From: Gammaproteobacteria bacterium
Lineage (GTDB): Bacteria; Pseudomonadota; Gammaproteobacteria; Steroidobacterales; Woeseiaceae
Direction: 5' to 3'
Assembly: GCA_030425905.1 (NCBI GenBank)
Contig: JAUHZT010000013.1
Location: forward strand, 1-40,633
DNA length: 40,633 bases
The position numbers and the translations under genes are program-made. Each line of letters opens with the position of its first letter. Within the stretch, counting starts at the first letter, position 1. Positions 18,653 through 27,309 of the stretch are shown one piece after another. A model generated the notes under the pieces. The model was not told the DNA's origin, did not search any database, and worked only from the letters and a program-made list of their open reading frames with translations.

Positions 18653-19966
18653 CTAGCTGGTCAGAATGTCCACAATCACCGGGCGCGCGGCAACCGCTTC
18701 TTCGGTGATTCGGCAAGCGGCCAGCAAACTATTGGCGGCCTTGTCTGCCGCCGCCGCTGATGCTGCGTGCACGGTTGCCAGCGGTCGATCCTTGTCCAGC
18801 CGCTGCCCGATCGCCGCGAACCCGGAGAAGCCCACCGACAGGTCGAGCGTTTCTCCGACTTTGCGGCGTCCGCCGCCCAGTTCAATGACGGCATTGCCGA
18901 CCCCGCGCGTATTAACAGTATTCAATATGCCTTCTGCGTAAACGGGTCGTACAACTTTTGCCGCTGGCAGGTACTTATCAAACTTGTCGACAAAGTCGGT
19001 GGGGCCGCCAAGCTCTGCACACATACGGCCGAACACATCGGCCGCAGCGCCACTCGTGACAGCCTGTTCGCACCGTGCACGTGCCACCGCCTGATCATCG
19101 CAGATGCCGCCGGCAACCAGCATCTGTGCGCAAAGCCCCATCACCACCTCGTTGAGGCGCGGCTCGCGTTCTTCGTCGCGGAGGTAGCTCATCGACTCGC
19201 GAATCTCGACCGCATTGCCGGCCGTGTAGCCGAGCACCTCGTTCATGTCGGTTATCAGCGCATGTGTCTTGAGGCCGGCCTTGGCGGCAGTGCGGATGAT
19301 GCTCAGCGCCAGCTCGCGCGCCCGTTCTTCGGTTTCCATAAAGGCGCCGCTGCCGACCTTGACGTCCATCACCAGTGCTTCGAGGCCTGCCGCAATTTTC
19401 TTGGAGAGAATGGAAGCCGTGATCAGCGGAACCGACTCAACCGTGCCTGTCACGTCGCGCACTGCGTAGAAGCGACGGTCAGCCGGCGCGAGATCCTCCG
19501 TCTGGCCGATGATGGCGCAGCCCGCCGACTTCACGACACGTCGGAATAGCTCGAAGTCCGGCATCGACTGATAGCCGGGTATGCTTTCCACCTTGTCCGT
19601 TGTGCCGCCCGTATGCCCGAGGCCGCGTCCCGAAATCATCGGCACGTAGCAACCGCAGGCAGCCGCCACCGGCGCAAGCAGGAAGCTCACCTTGTCGCCA
19701 ACGCCGCCTGTTGAGTGTTTGTCGACGACGGGCCCGTCGAGGCTTTCGGCAGACCAGTCGAGCACGGTGCCCGATGCGGCCATGGCCAGCGTCAGCTTGC
19801 CGGCCTCATCGAAACTCATGCCGTTCAGAAATATCGCCATTGCCAGTGCCGATATCTGTTCCGCAGGCAGGCTGCCGTCGGCGAGTCCGTCGACGAAAAA
19901 ACGGATCTGCTCATCGCTGAGCGCGCCGCCGTCACGTTTGTTGCGAATTACGTCAGTAAAAAGCAT
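18653..19966 (-). CDS. deoA: Thymidine phosphorylase
   Basis: Start MLFTDVIRNKRDGG; DKHSTGGVGDKVS, SGRGLGHTGGTTDKVES, KVGSGAFM. Confidence 0.95.
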   Translation of the reverse strand: MLFTDVIRNKRDGGALSDEQIRFFVDGLADGSLPAEQISALAMAIFLNGMSFDEAGKLTLAMAASGTVLDWSAESLDGPVVDKHSTGGVGDKVSFLLAPVAAACGCYVPMISGRGLGHTGGTTDKVESIPGYQSMPDFELFRRVVKSAGCAIIGQTEDLAPADRRFYAVRDVTGTVESVPLITASILSKKIAAGLEALVMDVKVGSGAFMETEERARELALSIIRTAAKAGLKTHALITDMNEVLGYTAGNAVEIRESMSYLRDEEREPRLNEVVMGLCAQMLVAGGICDDQAVARARCEQAVTSGAAADVFGRMCAELGGPTDFVDKFDKYLPAAKVVRPVYAEGILNTVNTRGVGNAVIELGGGRRKVGETLDLSVGFSGFAAIGQRLDKDRPLATVHAASAAAADKAANSLLAACRITEEAVAARPVIVDILTS

Positions 19967-19971
19967 CAGTC

Positions 19972-20871
19972 TTACTCGAAACCTCTGAGTGGCAAGTCGG
20001 GGCTGCGCTGTAACCAGTTCTCTGCCGGGTAGTGACTGGTCCGGTCGATGGCGTGCAGGGTGTAAGCGTGGCGCGAGACCGATGAGCGATTGGCGGCACT
20101 CATGTGCGGTGCGCGCCCGTTGAATACAACCAGTGTGCCCGCCTTGGCTTCTGCGGGCAAACGCTGCTCCTCGGGCCACTCACCAGCGTCGAGAATGTCG
20201 GTCGTCAATGTGCCGTCCGGGCGTCGATAGTTGCGCGCCTTGAGCGGACCTTTGTGCGCGCCAGGGATAAATTGCATGCAACCATTCTCAAGCGTCGCAT
20301 CTTCGAGCGCGAACCAGAACCCGACGCAGGACTCCGGTTCGGTATAGATATACGTTGAGTCCTGGTGTGAAACCACTTCACCGCCAATGCGCGGTGGCTT
20401 GAAGATATACATCGACTGAATAATCGCCGGCTTGCAAAAACCAAGACGCCGGGCCAGCGCAGCCAGTTCCGGCGTACGTGAGAAGCGATCGAAAACCGGG
20501 TCCAGGTCGTGCATCGCGTGCCCCATTTTATTAAGGCTCAGGTGTTTCGGCTGGCGCAGCTCGCCGCGCTCATCGAAAGCGTCGTCTTCCAGGAAAAAAC
20601 GAATCTTGTCGCCGGAATCGATGAAGTAACGGTCATCGAGCTGATTCTGCGTCGTCGTCGAAAAAACACTGCGTACCTCGGTGGGATCAAATGCCTCCAC
20701 AAGCTCCTCGGCGCGTGCTTTCAGTTCGGCGCATTTCCGGACGGAACAGAAGTCGCGCAGAATAATCACGCCGGCCGCGTCAAATGCGGCCCGCATTTCA
20801 TCCGTCAGCCGTCCGCCGGCCGGCGCAGCAAACTGAGGCAACTCTGCAATCCGCCCAGCTACGTGTGTCAT
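19972..20871 (-). CDS. Phytanoyl-CoA dioxygenase (PhyH) family Fe(II)/2OG oxygenase, PHYHD1-like
   Basis: SGDKIRFFLEDDAFDERGEL, QSMYIFKPPRIGGEVVSHQDSTYIYTEP (HxD), EDATLENGCMQFIPGAHKG, distal His and SRHAYTLH Arg. Confidence 0.9.
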   Translation of the reverse strand: MTHVAGRIAELPQFAAPAGGRLTDEMRAAFDAAGVIILRDFCSVRKCAELKARAEELVEAFDPTEVRSVFSTTTQNQLDDRYFIDSGDKIRFFLEDDAFDERGELRQPKHLSLNKMGHAMHDLDPVFDRFSRTPELAALARRLGFCKPAIIQSMYIFKPPRIGGEVVSHQDSTYIYTEPESCVGFWFALEDATLENGCMQFIPGAHKGPLKARNYRRPDGTLTTDILDAGEWPEEQRLPAEAKAGTLVVFNGRAPHMSAANRSSVSRHAYTLHAIDRTSHYPAENWLQRSPDLPLRGFE

Positions 20872-21098
20872 GTCTTTTTCTTCATTGTCTGGTGCTGCCC
20901 CGCGGCCAACAGGCCCGTGGCCCTGGCAAGACGGCAGCATCGCGCCGCTGAATGCCCACTGGCTTGCGCCAAAAGAATACGCCCATTATTCCATAGCCGT
21001 GCGGCGCATGAGCAACTCTTGCCCCGTTATCCGCAGAACGGCTTTTGGCGCTCGCGAGGCGCTTTGGAGTGCTACAATCAGCCGCAAAAGGACGCCCA

Positions 21099-22589
21099 AT
21101 GAAAAGCATAACATTTTGTTTTATATTCGTTTTTTCTCTTTTCGCCGTGTCTGCGTGCGATCCCGGATCGAGTTCCGCCCCTGCCGCGGACAATGCCGAT
21201 GAAGCGGCCCCGGCCGCCGCGAATGACGCTACGATCGACCTGATTATCGACGGCGATCATGTGCTGACGATGGATGCCGATCGTTCGATCATCCAGAATG
21301 GCGCGGTCGCGATCAACAACGGCGTAATTGTTGCCGTCGGCCCGGCTGCTGACATTCATGCGCAATACTCGGCACGCGAAACGCTGGCGGGAACCAACCG
21401 TGTGGTGCTTCCGGGTCTTGTAAATGGCCATTCGCATGCCGCGATGACGCTCCTGCGCGGCGTCGCCGACGACCTGGCACTGATGGACTGGCTCACAAAC
21501 TACATTTTCCCCGCCGAGGTTGAATTCGTAGACTCCGAGTTTGTTCGCATCGGCACCGAACTCGCCTGCTGGGAAATGATTCGCGGCGGCACAACCACCT
21601 TCGTCGATATGTATTACTACCCGGATACCATTGCCGAAGTCGTCGACCAGTGCGGCATGCGCGCAATGATTTCAGCAACCGTTATCGGTCAACGCAGCCC
21701 TGATGCAGAGGGTGCCGATGACTCAATCAGCAAGGGCCTTGGTTTCATTGATCGCTGGCAGGGCCGCAACCCGCGAATTACACCAATATTCGGGCCGCAT
21801 GCAAACTACACACTGGATGCCGAGCAGTTGGCCGCAACGCGCAGGGCAGCCATGCAGCATAACGTGCCGATCAGTATCCACATGGCGGAATCACCCTTCG
21901 AGGTTGAGTACGCGAAAGAGACTTACGGCATGACGAGCATTGCTATGTTTGAGTCCATCGGCTTTTTCGAAGGGCCAACCATTGCGGCGCATGTTGTCTG
22001 GCCCACCGACGATGAAATTCCCGTTCTCGCAAAGCATAACGTTGGCGTGATTCACAACCCGACGTCGAACATGAAAATTGCCTCGGGTATTGCGCCGATC
22101 ACCGCCATGCTCAAAGCCGGCGTACACGTAGGTCTCGGCACCGACGGTGCCGCGAGTAACAATGACCTCGATATGTGGGAAGAAATGCGGCTTGCGTCGT
22201 TACTGCAAAAAGTGGATCGCATGGACCCCGAGGTGTTGCCGGCAATGACCGTATTGTCGATGGCGACGATCAGCGGTGCGACAGCTATTGGACTAGACAA
22301 GACCATTGGTTCAATTGAGGCCGGCAAACAAGCCGATATCATCCAGGTCGCGTTTGAAGATGTGCACCATGTGCCTACGTACGATGTCGTATCACACCTC
22401 GTCTACGTCACTGACGAGCAGGACGTCGCCAGTGTGGTGGTTGACGGCCAGGTTCTGATGCACGAACACGAACTCCGCACGCTCGATACCGCTCGTATTC
22501 GCAAGGAAGCAACGGCGCTTGCGGCCGATATTCAGCGTGCGCTGGTGACCAGAAACAACAATAACAGGGGAGACAAAAATGGAGATTGA
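21099..22589 (+). CDS. Amidohydrolase lipoprotein, MTA/SAH (adenosine) deaminase-like
   Basis: Lipobox FAVSAC; NGHSHAAMTLLRGVADDLALMDWLTNYIFPAE, HMAESPFEVEY, GTDGAASNNDLDMWEEM. Confidence 0.88.
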   Translation: MKSITFCFIFVFSLFAVSACDPGSSSAPAADNADEAAPAAANDATIDLIIDGDHVLTMDADRSIIQNGAVAINNGVIVAVGPAADIHAQYSARETLAGTNRVVLPGLVNGHSHAAMTLLRGVADDLALMDWLTNYIFPAEVEFVDSEFVRIGTELACWEMIRGGTTTFVDMYYYPDTIAEVVDQCGMRAMISATVIGQRSPDAEGADDSISKGLGFIDRWQGRNPRITPIFGPHANYTLDAEQLAATRRAAMQHNVPISIHMAESPFEVEYAKETYGMTSIAMFESIGFFEGPTIAAHVVWPTDDEIPVLAKHNVGVIHNPTSNMKIASGIAPITAMLKAGVHVGLGTDGAASNNDLDMWEEMRLASLLQKVDRMDPEVLPAMTVLSMATISGATAIGLDKTIGSIEAGKQADIIQVAFEDVHHVPTYDVVSHLVYVTDEQDVASVVVDGQVLMHEHELRTLDTARIRKEATALAADIQRALVTRNNNNRGDKNGD

Positions 22590-22827
22590 AAGCATCCTGG
22601 CATTCCTGCTGATCGGCGCCATCGCGGGCTGGCTGGCCGGTAAGCTGATGAAAGGCGGCGGTTTTGGCCTGCTGAAAAATATCGTACTTGGTGTCATCGG
22701 TGCTTTCATTGGCGGATTCGTGTTCAGCGCCGTCGGTATCACCGCGGGTGGCCTGCTCGGCGCGATCGTGATTTCAACCGTCGGCGCGGCAATTGTTTTG
22801 TTCGTTGCCGACCTGTTCAATAAATAG
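22579..22827 (+). CDS. GlsB/YeaQ/YmgE family (transglycosylase-associated) membrane protein
   Basis: 82 aa Gly-rich TM protein GAIAGWLAGKLMKGGGFGLLKNIVLGVIGAFIGGFVF. Confidence 0.88.
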   Translation: MEIESILAFLLIGAIAGWLAGKLMKGGGFGLLKNIVLGVIGAFIGGFVFSAVGITAGGLLGAIVISTVGAAIVLFVADLFNK

Positions 22828-22853
22828 CTGACGCCGAGACGGGAGATAGCCTG

Positions 22854-23270
22854 GTGATAAGAAAAGCAGCAGGTGCGGTTGCGGGCATTGTGTCGGCCGT
22901 ATTGACGGTCATGGCGACACAATGGCTCAGTCATTCGCTGTATCCGCCCCCGGCTGGTCTGGACCTTAGCGACAGTGAAGCAGTAGCCACGCATATCGCC
23001 AATGCACCGGTGCTGGCGCTGCTGCTTGTGGTCGCCGGTTACATCATCGCAAGCTTTGATGGCACGCTCGTCGCCGCCATTGTCGGTCGGGCAAAACCGG
23101 TAGCTTACGCACTGCTGATTGGCCTTCTAATGCTCGTCGCCACTACCAGCAATATCATCATGATTCCTCATCCACACTGGTTCTCTGCAAGCGCCATCAT
23201 TGGCATTATCGCCGCCGCATGGCTGGCTTCGATTTTCGCTGCGCGCATTCTTGGGAGCGATGCAGCGTGA
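22854..23270 (+). CDS. Small integral membrane protein of unknown function
   Basis: 138 aa, GTG start, about 4 predicted hydrophobic segments; GTGA overlap with the next gene. Confidence 0.7.
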   Translation: MIRKAAGAVAGIVSAVLTVMATQWLSHSLYPPPAGLDLSDSEAVATHIANAPVLALLLVVAGYIIASFDGTLVAAIVGRAKPVAYALLIGLLMLVATTSNIIMIPHPHWFSASAIIGIIAAAWLASIFAARILGSDAA

Positions 23271-23728
23271 AGCGAGCAATTCAGGATCTCATTCCCGGCA
23301 ATCACTGCTACGGTTGCGGCCCGGACAACGAGCTTGGCCTGCAGATCAAGAGCTACTGGGACGGAAATGAGTCGCGCTGTGACTATACGCCGCGCCCCGA
23401 ACAATGTGCCGGACCAACACAGTTCGTCTATGGCGGCACAATAGCGAGCCTTATCGATTGCCACTGCGTTTGCACCGCTATTGCGCATCAGTATGACAAG
23501 GAAGGCCGTGCCATCGGAGAAGGCGAAGCCATCTGGTGCGTTACAGGACAACTCACGGTCAACTACCTGGCGCCAACACCGATCGACAGACCCGTCCATC
23601 TGCTTGCGACGATTGCAGAGTCAAGTGGCCGCAAGACCGTTCTGCAGTGCACTGTTACTTCCGGAGATATTGTCACCGCTGAAGGCAAGGTCACCGCCAT
23701 TCGCGTGCCGCCGTCCTGGCGCGACTGA
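23267..23728 (+). CDS. PaaI-like hotdog-fold thioesterase
   Basis: Start GTG KRAIQDLIPGNHCYGCGPDNELGLQIKSY; FVYGGTIASLID; GQLTVNYLAPTP. Confidence 0.83.
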   Translation: MKRAIQDLIPGNHCYGCGPDNELGLQIKSYWDGNESRCDYTPRPEQCAGPTQFVYGGTIASLIDCHCVCTAIAHQYDKEGRAIGEGEAIWCVTGQLTVNYLAPTPIDRPVHLLATIAESSGRKTVLQCTVTSGDIVTAEGKVTAIRVPPSWRD

Positions 23729-23755
23729 CCCGGCGAACTTAGGCGCCCACGTCCT

Positions 23756-24463
23756 TCAATGCATGCTGTGTTGCTCCGACGGGGCTTCGTGCTGGTGCTC
23801 GTGCCCGGCTGATAACTTGTGCAGCAAAGGCAGGACAAGTCCGCTAAGCCCGACGAGCAACAAGACGACACCAAAGAATTGGCGCATACGCGGGTTGCGA
23901 ACAATGCGCGTCAGGCGACCAGCCATCGAGCCGGCGGCAAGCAAAGCCGGCAGTGTTCCCGCCCAGAATGCGAACATAACGGATGCGCCGCCTGTAAAAC
24001 TGGCGGTTGTGGCGGCCATGGCCACCGCGCTGTAAACCAGGCCACAGGGGAGCGCGCCCCAGATAAAGCCCGCCGCCAGTGCGCGCGGCCAACTCGTGGC
24101 AGGCAATACCTTACCCGTGAAGCGCGCAAGATAACGCCACAGCACGGCGCCGCTCTGTTCGAGAAAGCGCAAACTGCCGAGATTAAAAAGCAGGTTAAGT
24201 GCGAGCGCGATCACGATAACCGCCGCCAGCAAACGCAGTATGAAAAGGCCGCCACCAACGCCAGGCACCCGGGTCAATACCAGCCCTGCAGCACCAGCAA
24301 CGCCGCCCAGCAACGTGTAGAAACCAAGCCGGCCGACATTGTAAGTAAGCCGATGCAACCATCGGCCGCCGGGGCGCTCAAGCAGACTGACGATCGCACC
24401 GCACATGCCGAGACAATGCCCGCTGCCGAAAAAGCCCGCGGCAAACGCGGCCGCCAGCAGCAT
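23756..24463 (-). CDS. Sulfite exporter TauE/SafE-like membrane protein of the cbb3 cluster
   Basis: Start MLLAAAFAAGFFGSGHCLGMCGAIVSLL; multi-TM; C-terminal His-rich tail HEHQHEAPSEQHSMH; follows ccoS. Confidence 0.85.
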   Translation of the reverse strand: MLLAAAFAAGFFGSGHCLGMCGAIVSLLERPGGRWLHRLTYNVGRLGFYTLLGGVAGAAGLVLTRVPGVGGGLFILRLLAAVIVIALALNLLFNLGSLRFLEQSGAVLWRYLARFTGKVLPATSWPRALAAGFIWGALPCGLVYSAVAMAATTASFTGGASVMFAFWAGTLPALLAAGSMAGRLTRIVRNPRMRQFFGVVLLLVGLSGLVLPLLHKLSAGHEHQHEAPSEQHSMH

Positions 24464-24464
24464 T

Positions 24465-24644
24465 TCAGTCGTCACCGGCCTCTTGCTCCTGTGCAGGTGG
24501 TGCACGATCGTCGTCCATGATGACTCGCCACGCCGCCGCATCAAGTTCGTCGAACTGACCATTGCGCGTCGCCCAGAAGAACGCAGCAACCGCAAAAGCC
24601 AGCAGCAGCAAACCCAGCGGAATCAGCAGGAACAGGATATTCAC
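24465..24644 (-). CDS. ccoS: cbb3-type cytochrome oxidase assembly protein CcoS (59 aa, not in ORF track)
   Basis: Reverse strand GTG start reads MNILFLLIPLGLLLLAFAVAAFFWATRNGQFDELDAAAWRVIMDDDRAPPAQEQEAGDD*; GTGA overlap with the ccoI stop. Confidence 0.9.
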   Translation of the reverse strand: MNILFLLIPLGLLLLAFAVAAFFWATRNGQFDELDAAAWRVIMDDDRAPPAQEQEAGDD

Positions 24645-27121
24645 GCGCTTGCCTCGCGTGTGTCAGCGGCTGTTGGCGCTACTGGCTCGCCGCCGAGCGG
24701 TTCGTTGCCAACCCGATGCAAGCGCAGCGCATTGCCAACGACCAGCAGGGAACTGAGCGACATGCCCAGCGCTGCCATCCACGGCGCCAGCGCACCGCTG
24801 ACAGCAAGCGGCAAAGCCGCCAGGTTATAGGCAATGGCCCAGCTTATGTTCTGGCGCAGTATCTGCCGCGCGCGTACCGCCGTCCTTGCCAGCAGCACCA
24901 GGCTGTTGAGCCGACGTCCGGGAATGACCGCATCGGCACTGGCCCGCGCCAGTGCCGTGCCCGCATCAATCGCCACGGACGCATCAGCCGCAGCCAGCAC
25001 GGGCGCATCATTGATACCGTCGCCTACCATAACTACGGCGTGATCGTCCTGGCGCAGGCGCGCAACCCGTGCGAGCTTATCCTCGGGCTTCAGTGCCGCG
25101 TGCCAGTCTTCGATCTTCAAAGTTGCCGCCACGCGGGCAACAGCCTGTGCCGTATCGCCGCTCGCAATACTCAACTGATGACCCAGACGCTCGAGCGCGC
25201 GTAGCGCATTGTCGGCATCAGGCCGGATGCTGTCTGCAATTGATATCGCCGCCAGCGGTCCGGTGTCATCGGCCAGGTAGATCACTGTCTGTGACGTACC
25301 GGCCGCCATGACGGGCGCATCGAAACCGGCGCCTGAGCTCACAAATTCCGCAGAGCCAATTTTGTAGCGCTTGCCATCCAGTGTCGCCGCAATACCGGCA
25401 CCAGCAATCACTTCGGGCTGCTGCATGCGAAATCGACCCGGTTCGCGATAATTCGTAAATGCGCGCGACAGCACATGTTCCGAGACTGTCTCCAGCTCCG
25501 CGGCGATTGCAAGACACTCATCACGGGCAAGCCCACGGCGCAGCAAGCGTAAGTCGTCGACACCGGGCCGGCCCTCGGTCAGGGTGCCTGTCTTGTCGAA
25601 GATGATATGTACCGGTTTCGCCAGCACTTCGAGCACCTCGGCATGCACCAGCATGATGCCCTCTTTCGCAAGCCGACCCGCCGCGGCCGCCAGGGTCGCC
25701 GGAGTGGCGAGCGACAACGCACAGGGGCAGGTTACGACCAGTGTCGCCAGCAGCACTTCAAATGCGCGCTGCCCGCTTACTTGCAGCCATGCGAGTCCAG
25801 CCAGCGTGGCAATTGCAATCACCGCCAGCACAAAGCGGCCTGCAATGCGGTCCGCAAGCAGCGCGACAGGTGGCCGGTCAGCTTTTGCTTCATCAATCAT
25901 GCGGCCAATCTCGGCAAGGCTGGTGCTTGCACCGACATTGCTGATCTCTATTGACGCTGTCCCCGAGCGATTGATCCCGCCCGCGAAGATACTCGCACCG
26001 GGACCGCGCAGAACCGGTATCGCTTCGCCCGTTAGCAGCGCCTCGTCGATTGCAAGCTCACCCGAAAGCACCCTGGCGTCAGCGGGAATAACATCACCCG
26101 GCCGCACGAGCACGCGGTCGCCCACCCGCAGCCGATCGACGCTGACCACTTCAAGCTCATCACCGTCGAGGCGTGTCGCCACCTCAGGCAACAAGGCCGC
26201 CATTGCCGCTGCATGGTCTTCAGCACTGTGACGTGCGCGCATTTCAAGGTACCTGGCAGCCCCGAGAAAAAGCACGAACATGGCAACCGAGTCGAAATAA
26301 ATCTCGCCCCGGTTCGCCAGCGTGGCGAAAGTGGACGCCGAGAAAGCCGCCGTGATCGCCAGTGCCACGGGCAAGTCCATGCCCGGTGCGCGAGTGCGCA
26401 GGCCGCGCAGCGCATTGGCGAAGAATGGTCGCGCGCTGTAGAACACAATGGGCAGGCAGACCAGTAAACTGATGATGCGCAGGAATCGTTCGATGTGCGG
26501 TTCAATGCCGAAGAAGTCGCCTGCGTATAAGGCCACGGCAAACATCATCACCTGCATGCCTGCCGCCGCCGCAACGATAAGCCGCCGCAGGGCACTCCGT
26601 TGCTCGTCCCGATTGTGCTCGCTCGCCAGACCTGCCGTGGCCGGAGATGGCTTGAAACCGATCGTTGCGATAGCCGCCAGCAACCCGGAAAAACTCAACA
26701 CGCTTGCATCCCAGGTAATCACGGCACGCCGTGTTGCACCGTTCAGTGCCACGTTCCGCACACCGGCAACCCGATTCAGCGCTGTTTCCAGCAACCAGGT
26801 ACAGGCCGAGCAGTACATGCCGCCAATTTCGACGGTAGCGCGCGCTATATCGCCATCGCGGTGCACGTAACGCGTCAGCAGGTCTTCCTGATCGTAGATT
26901 GCCCAGTCCGAATTTTCTGCGCGCAGTCCCGCATCGCTCGACGGCGGTGTACGATGCGCGTAATAGGCGCCAAGTTCATTGTCGTGGATAAACTCCGCTA
27001 CCGCTTTACAGCCAAAACAGCACATGGGCTGCTGTACAGCACCGAGCTGCGCCCAGATGGGCGGCCCTGGGGGCACTGCTTCACCGCAGTGAAAACAGCT
27101 ACCAGGCTGCCGCGCGCTCAC
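24641..27121 (-). CDS. ccoI: Copper-translocating P-type ATPase of the cbb3 cluster
   Basis: CFHCGE/CCFGC N-terminus, GGMYCSAC HMA site, TCPCALSLATP, DKTGTLTEG, MVGDGINDAP. Confidence 0.93.
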   Translation of the reverse strand: MSARQPGSCFHCGEAVPPGPPIWAQLGAVQQPMCCFGCKAVAEFIHDNELGAYYAHRTPPSSDAGLRAENSDWAIYDQEDLLTRYVHRDGDIARATVEIGGMYCSACTWLLETALNRVAGVRNVALNGATRRAVITWDASVLSFSGLLAAIATIGFKPSPATAGLASEHNRDEQRSALRRLIVAAAAGMQVMMFAVALYAGDFFGIEPHIERFLRIISLLVCLPIVFYSARPFFANALRGLRTRAPGMDLPVALAITAAFSASTFATLANRGEIYFDSVAMFVLFLGAARYLEMRARHSAEDHAAAMAALLPEVATRLDGDELEVVSVDRLRVGDRVLVRPGDVIPADARVLSGELAIDEALLTGEAIPVLRGPGASIFAGGINRSGTASIEISNVGASTSLAEIGRMIDEAKADRPPVALLADRIAGRFVLAVIAIATLAGLAWLQVSGQRAFEVLLATLVVTCPCALSLATPATLAAAAGRLAKEGIMLVHAEVLEVLAKPVHIIFDKTGTLTEGRPGVDDLRLLRRGLARDECLAIAAELETVSEHVLSRAFTNYREPGRFRMQQPEVIAGAGIAATLDGKRYKIGSAEFVSSGAGFDAPVMAAGTSQTVIYLADDTGPLAAISIADSIRPDADNALRALERLGHQLSIASGDTAQAVARVAATLKIEDWHAALKPEDKLARVARLRQDDHAVVMVGDGINDAPVLAAADASVAIDAGTALARASADAVIPGRRLNSLVLLARTAVRARQILRQNISWAIAYNLAALPLAVSGALAPWMAALGMSLSSLLVVGNALRLHRVGNEPLGGEPVAPTAADTREASA

Positions 27122-27309
27122 GGGATGGCCTGTTCAGCCGCGGCTTCGACCGGGTCCCTGACACGCTCGTCAGGATTCGCAATCGCGAGATAAATAGTAA
27201 ATAGGCAACCTGCAACGGTCATGCCCGGAATAGCAATAATGAGCCACACCCAGGCATTGCGGTACCACGGACCGCCCAATGGCTGACTGCTGCTACCCGC
27301 CTTACTCAT
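27118..27309 (-). CDS. ccoH: FixH/CcoH-like protein, shortened (N-terminal TM part only)
   Basis: MSKAGSSSQPLGGPWYRNAWVWLIIAIPGMTVAGCLFTIYLAIANPDERVRD resembles the FixH N-terminus; sits between ccoG and ccoI. Confidence 0.7.
   Translation of the reverse strand: MSKAGSSSQPLGGPWYRNAWVWLIIAIPGMTVAGCLFTIYLAIANPDERVRDPVEAAAEQAIP

Noticed and set aside
20872-21098. ORFs spanning the PhyH/amidohydrolase divergent region (20870-21202, 20882-21193) as genes
   Set aside because: They cross the likely start sites of two well-supported genes and have no recognisable domain; better viewed as an intergenic regulatory region.
23756-24595. 279-aa version of the TauE/SafE protein
   Set aside because: The N-terminal extension overlaps ccoS in another frame; the start at 24463 gives a normal TM N-terminus right after the ccoS stop.
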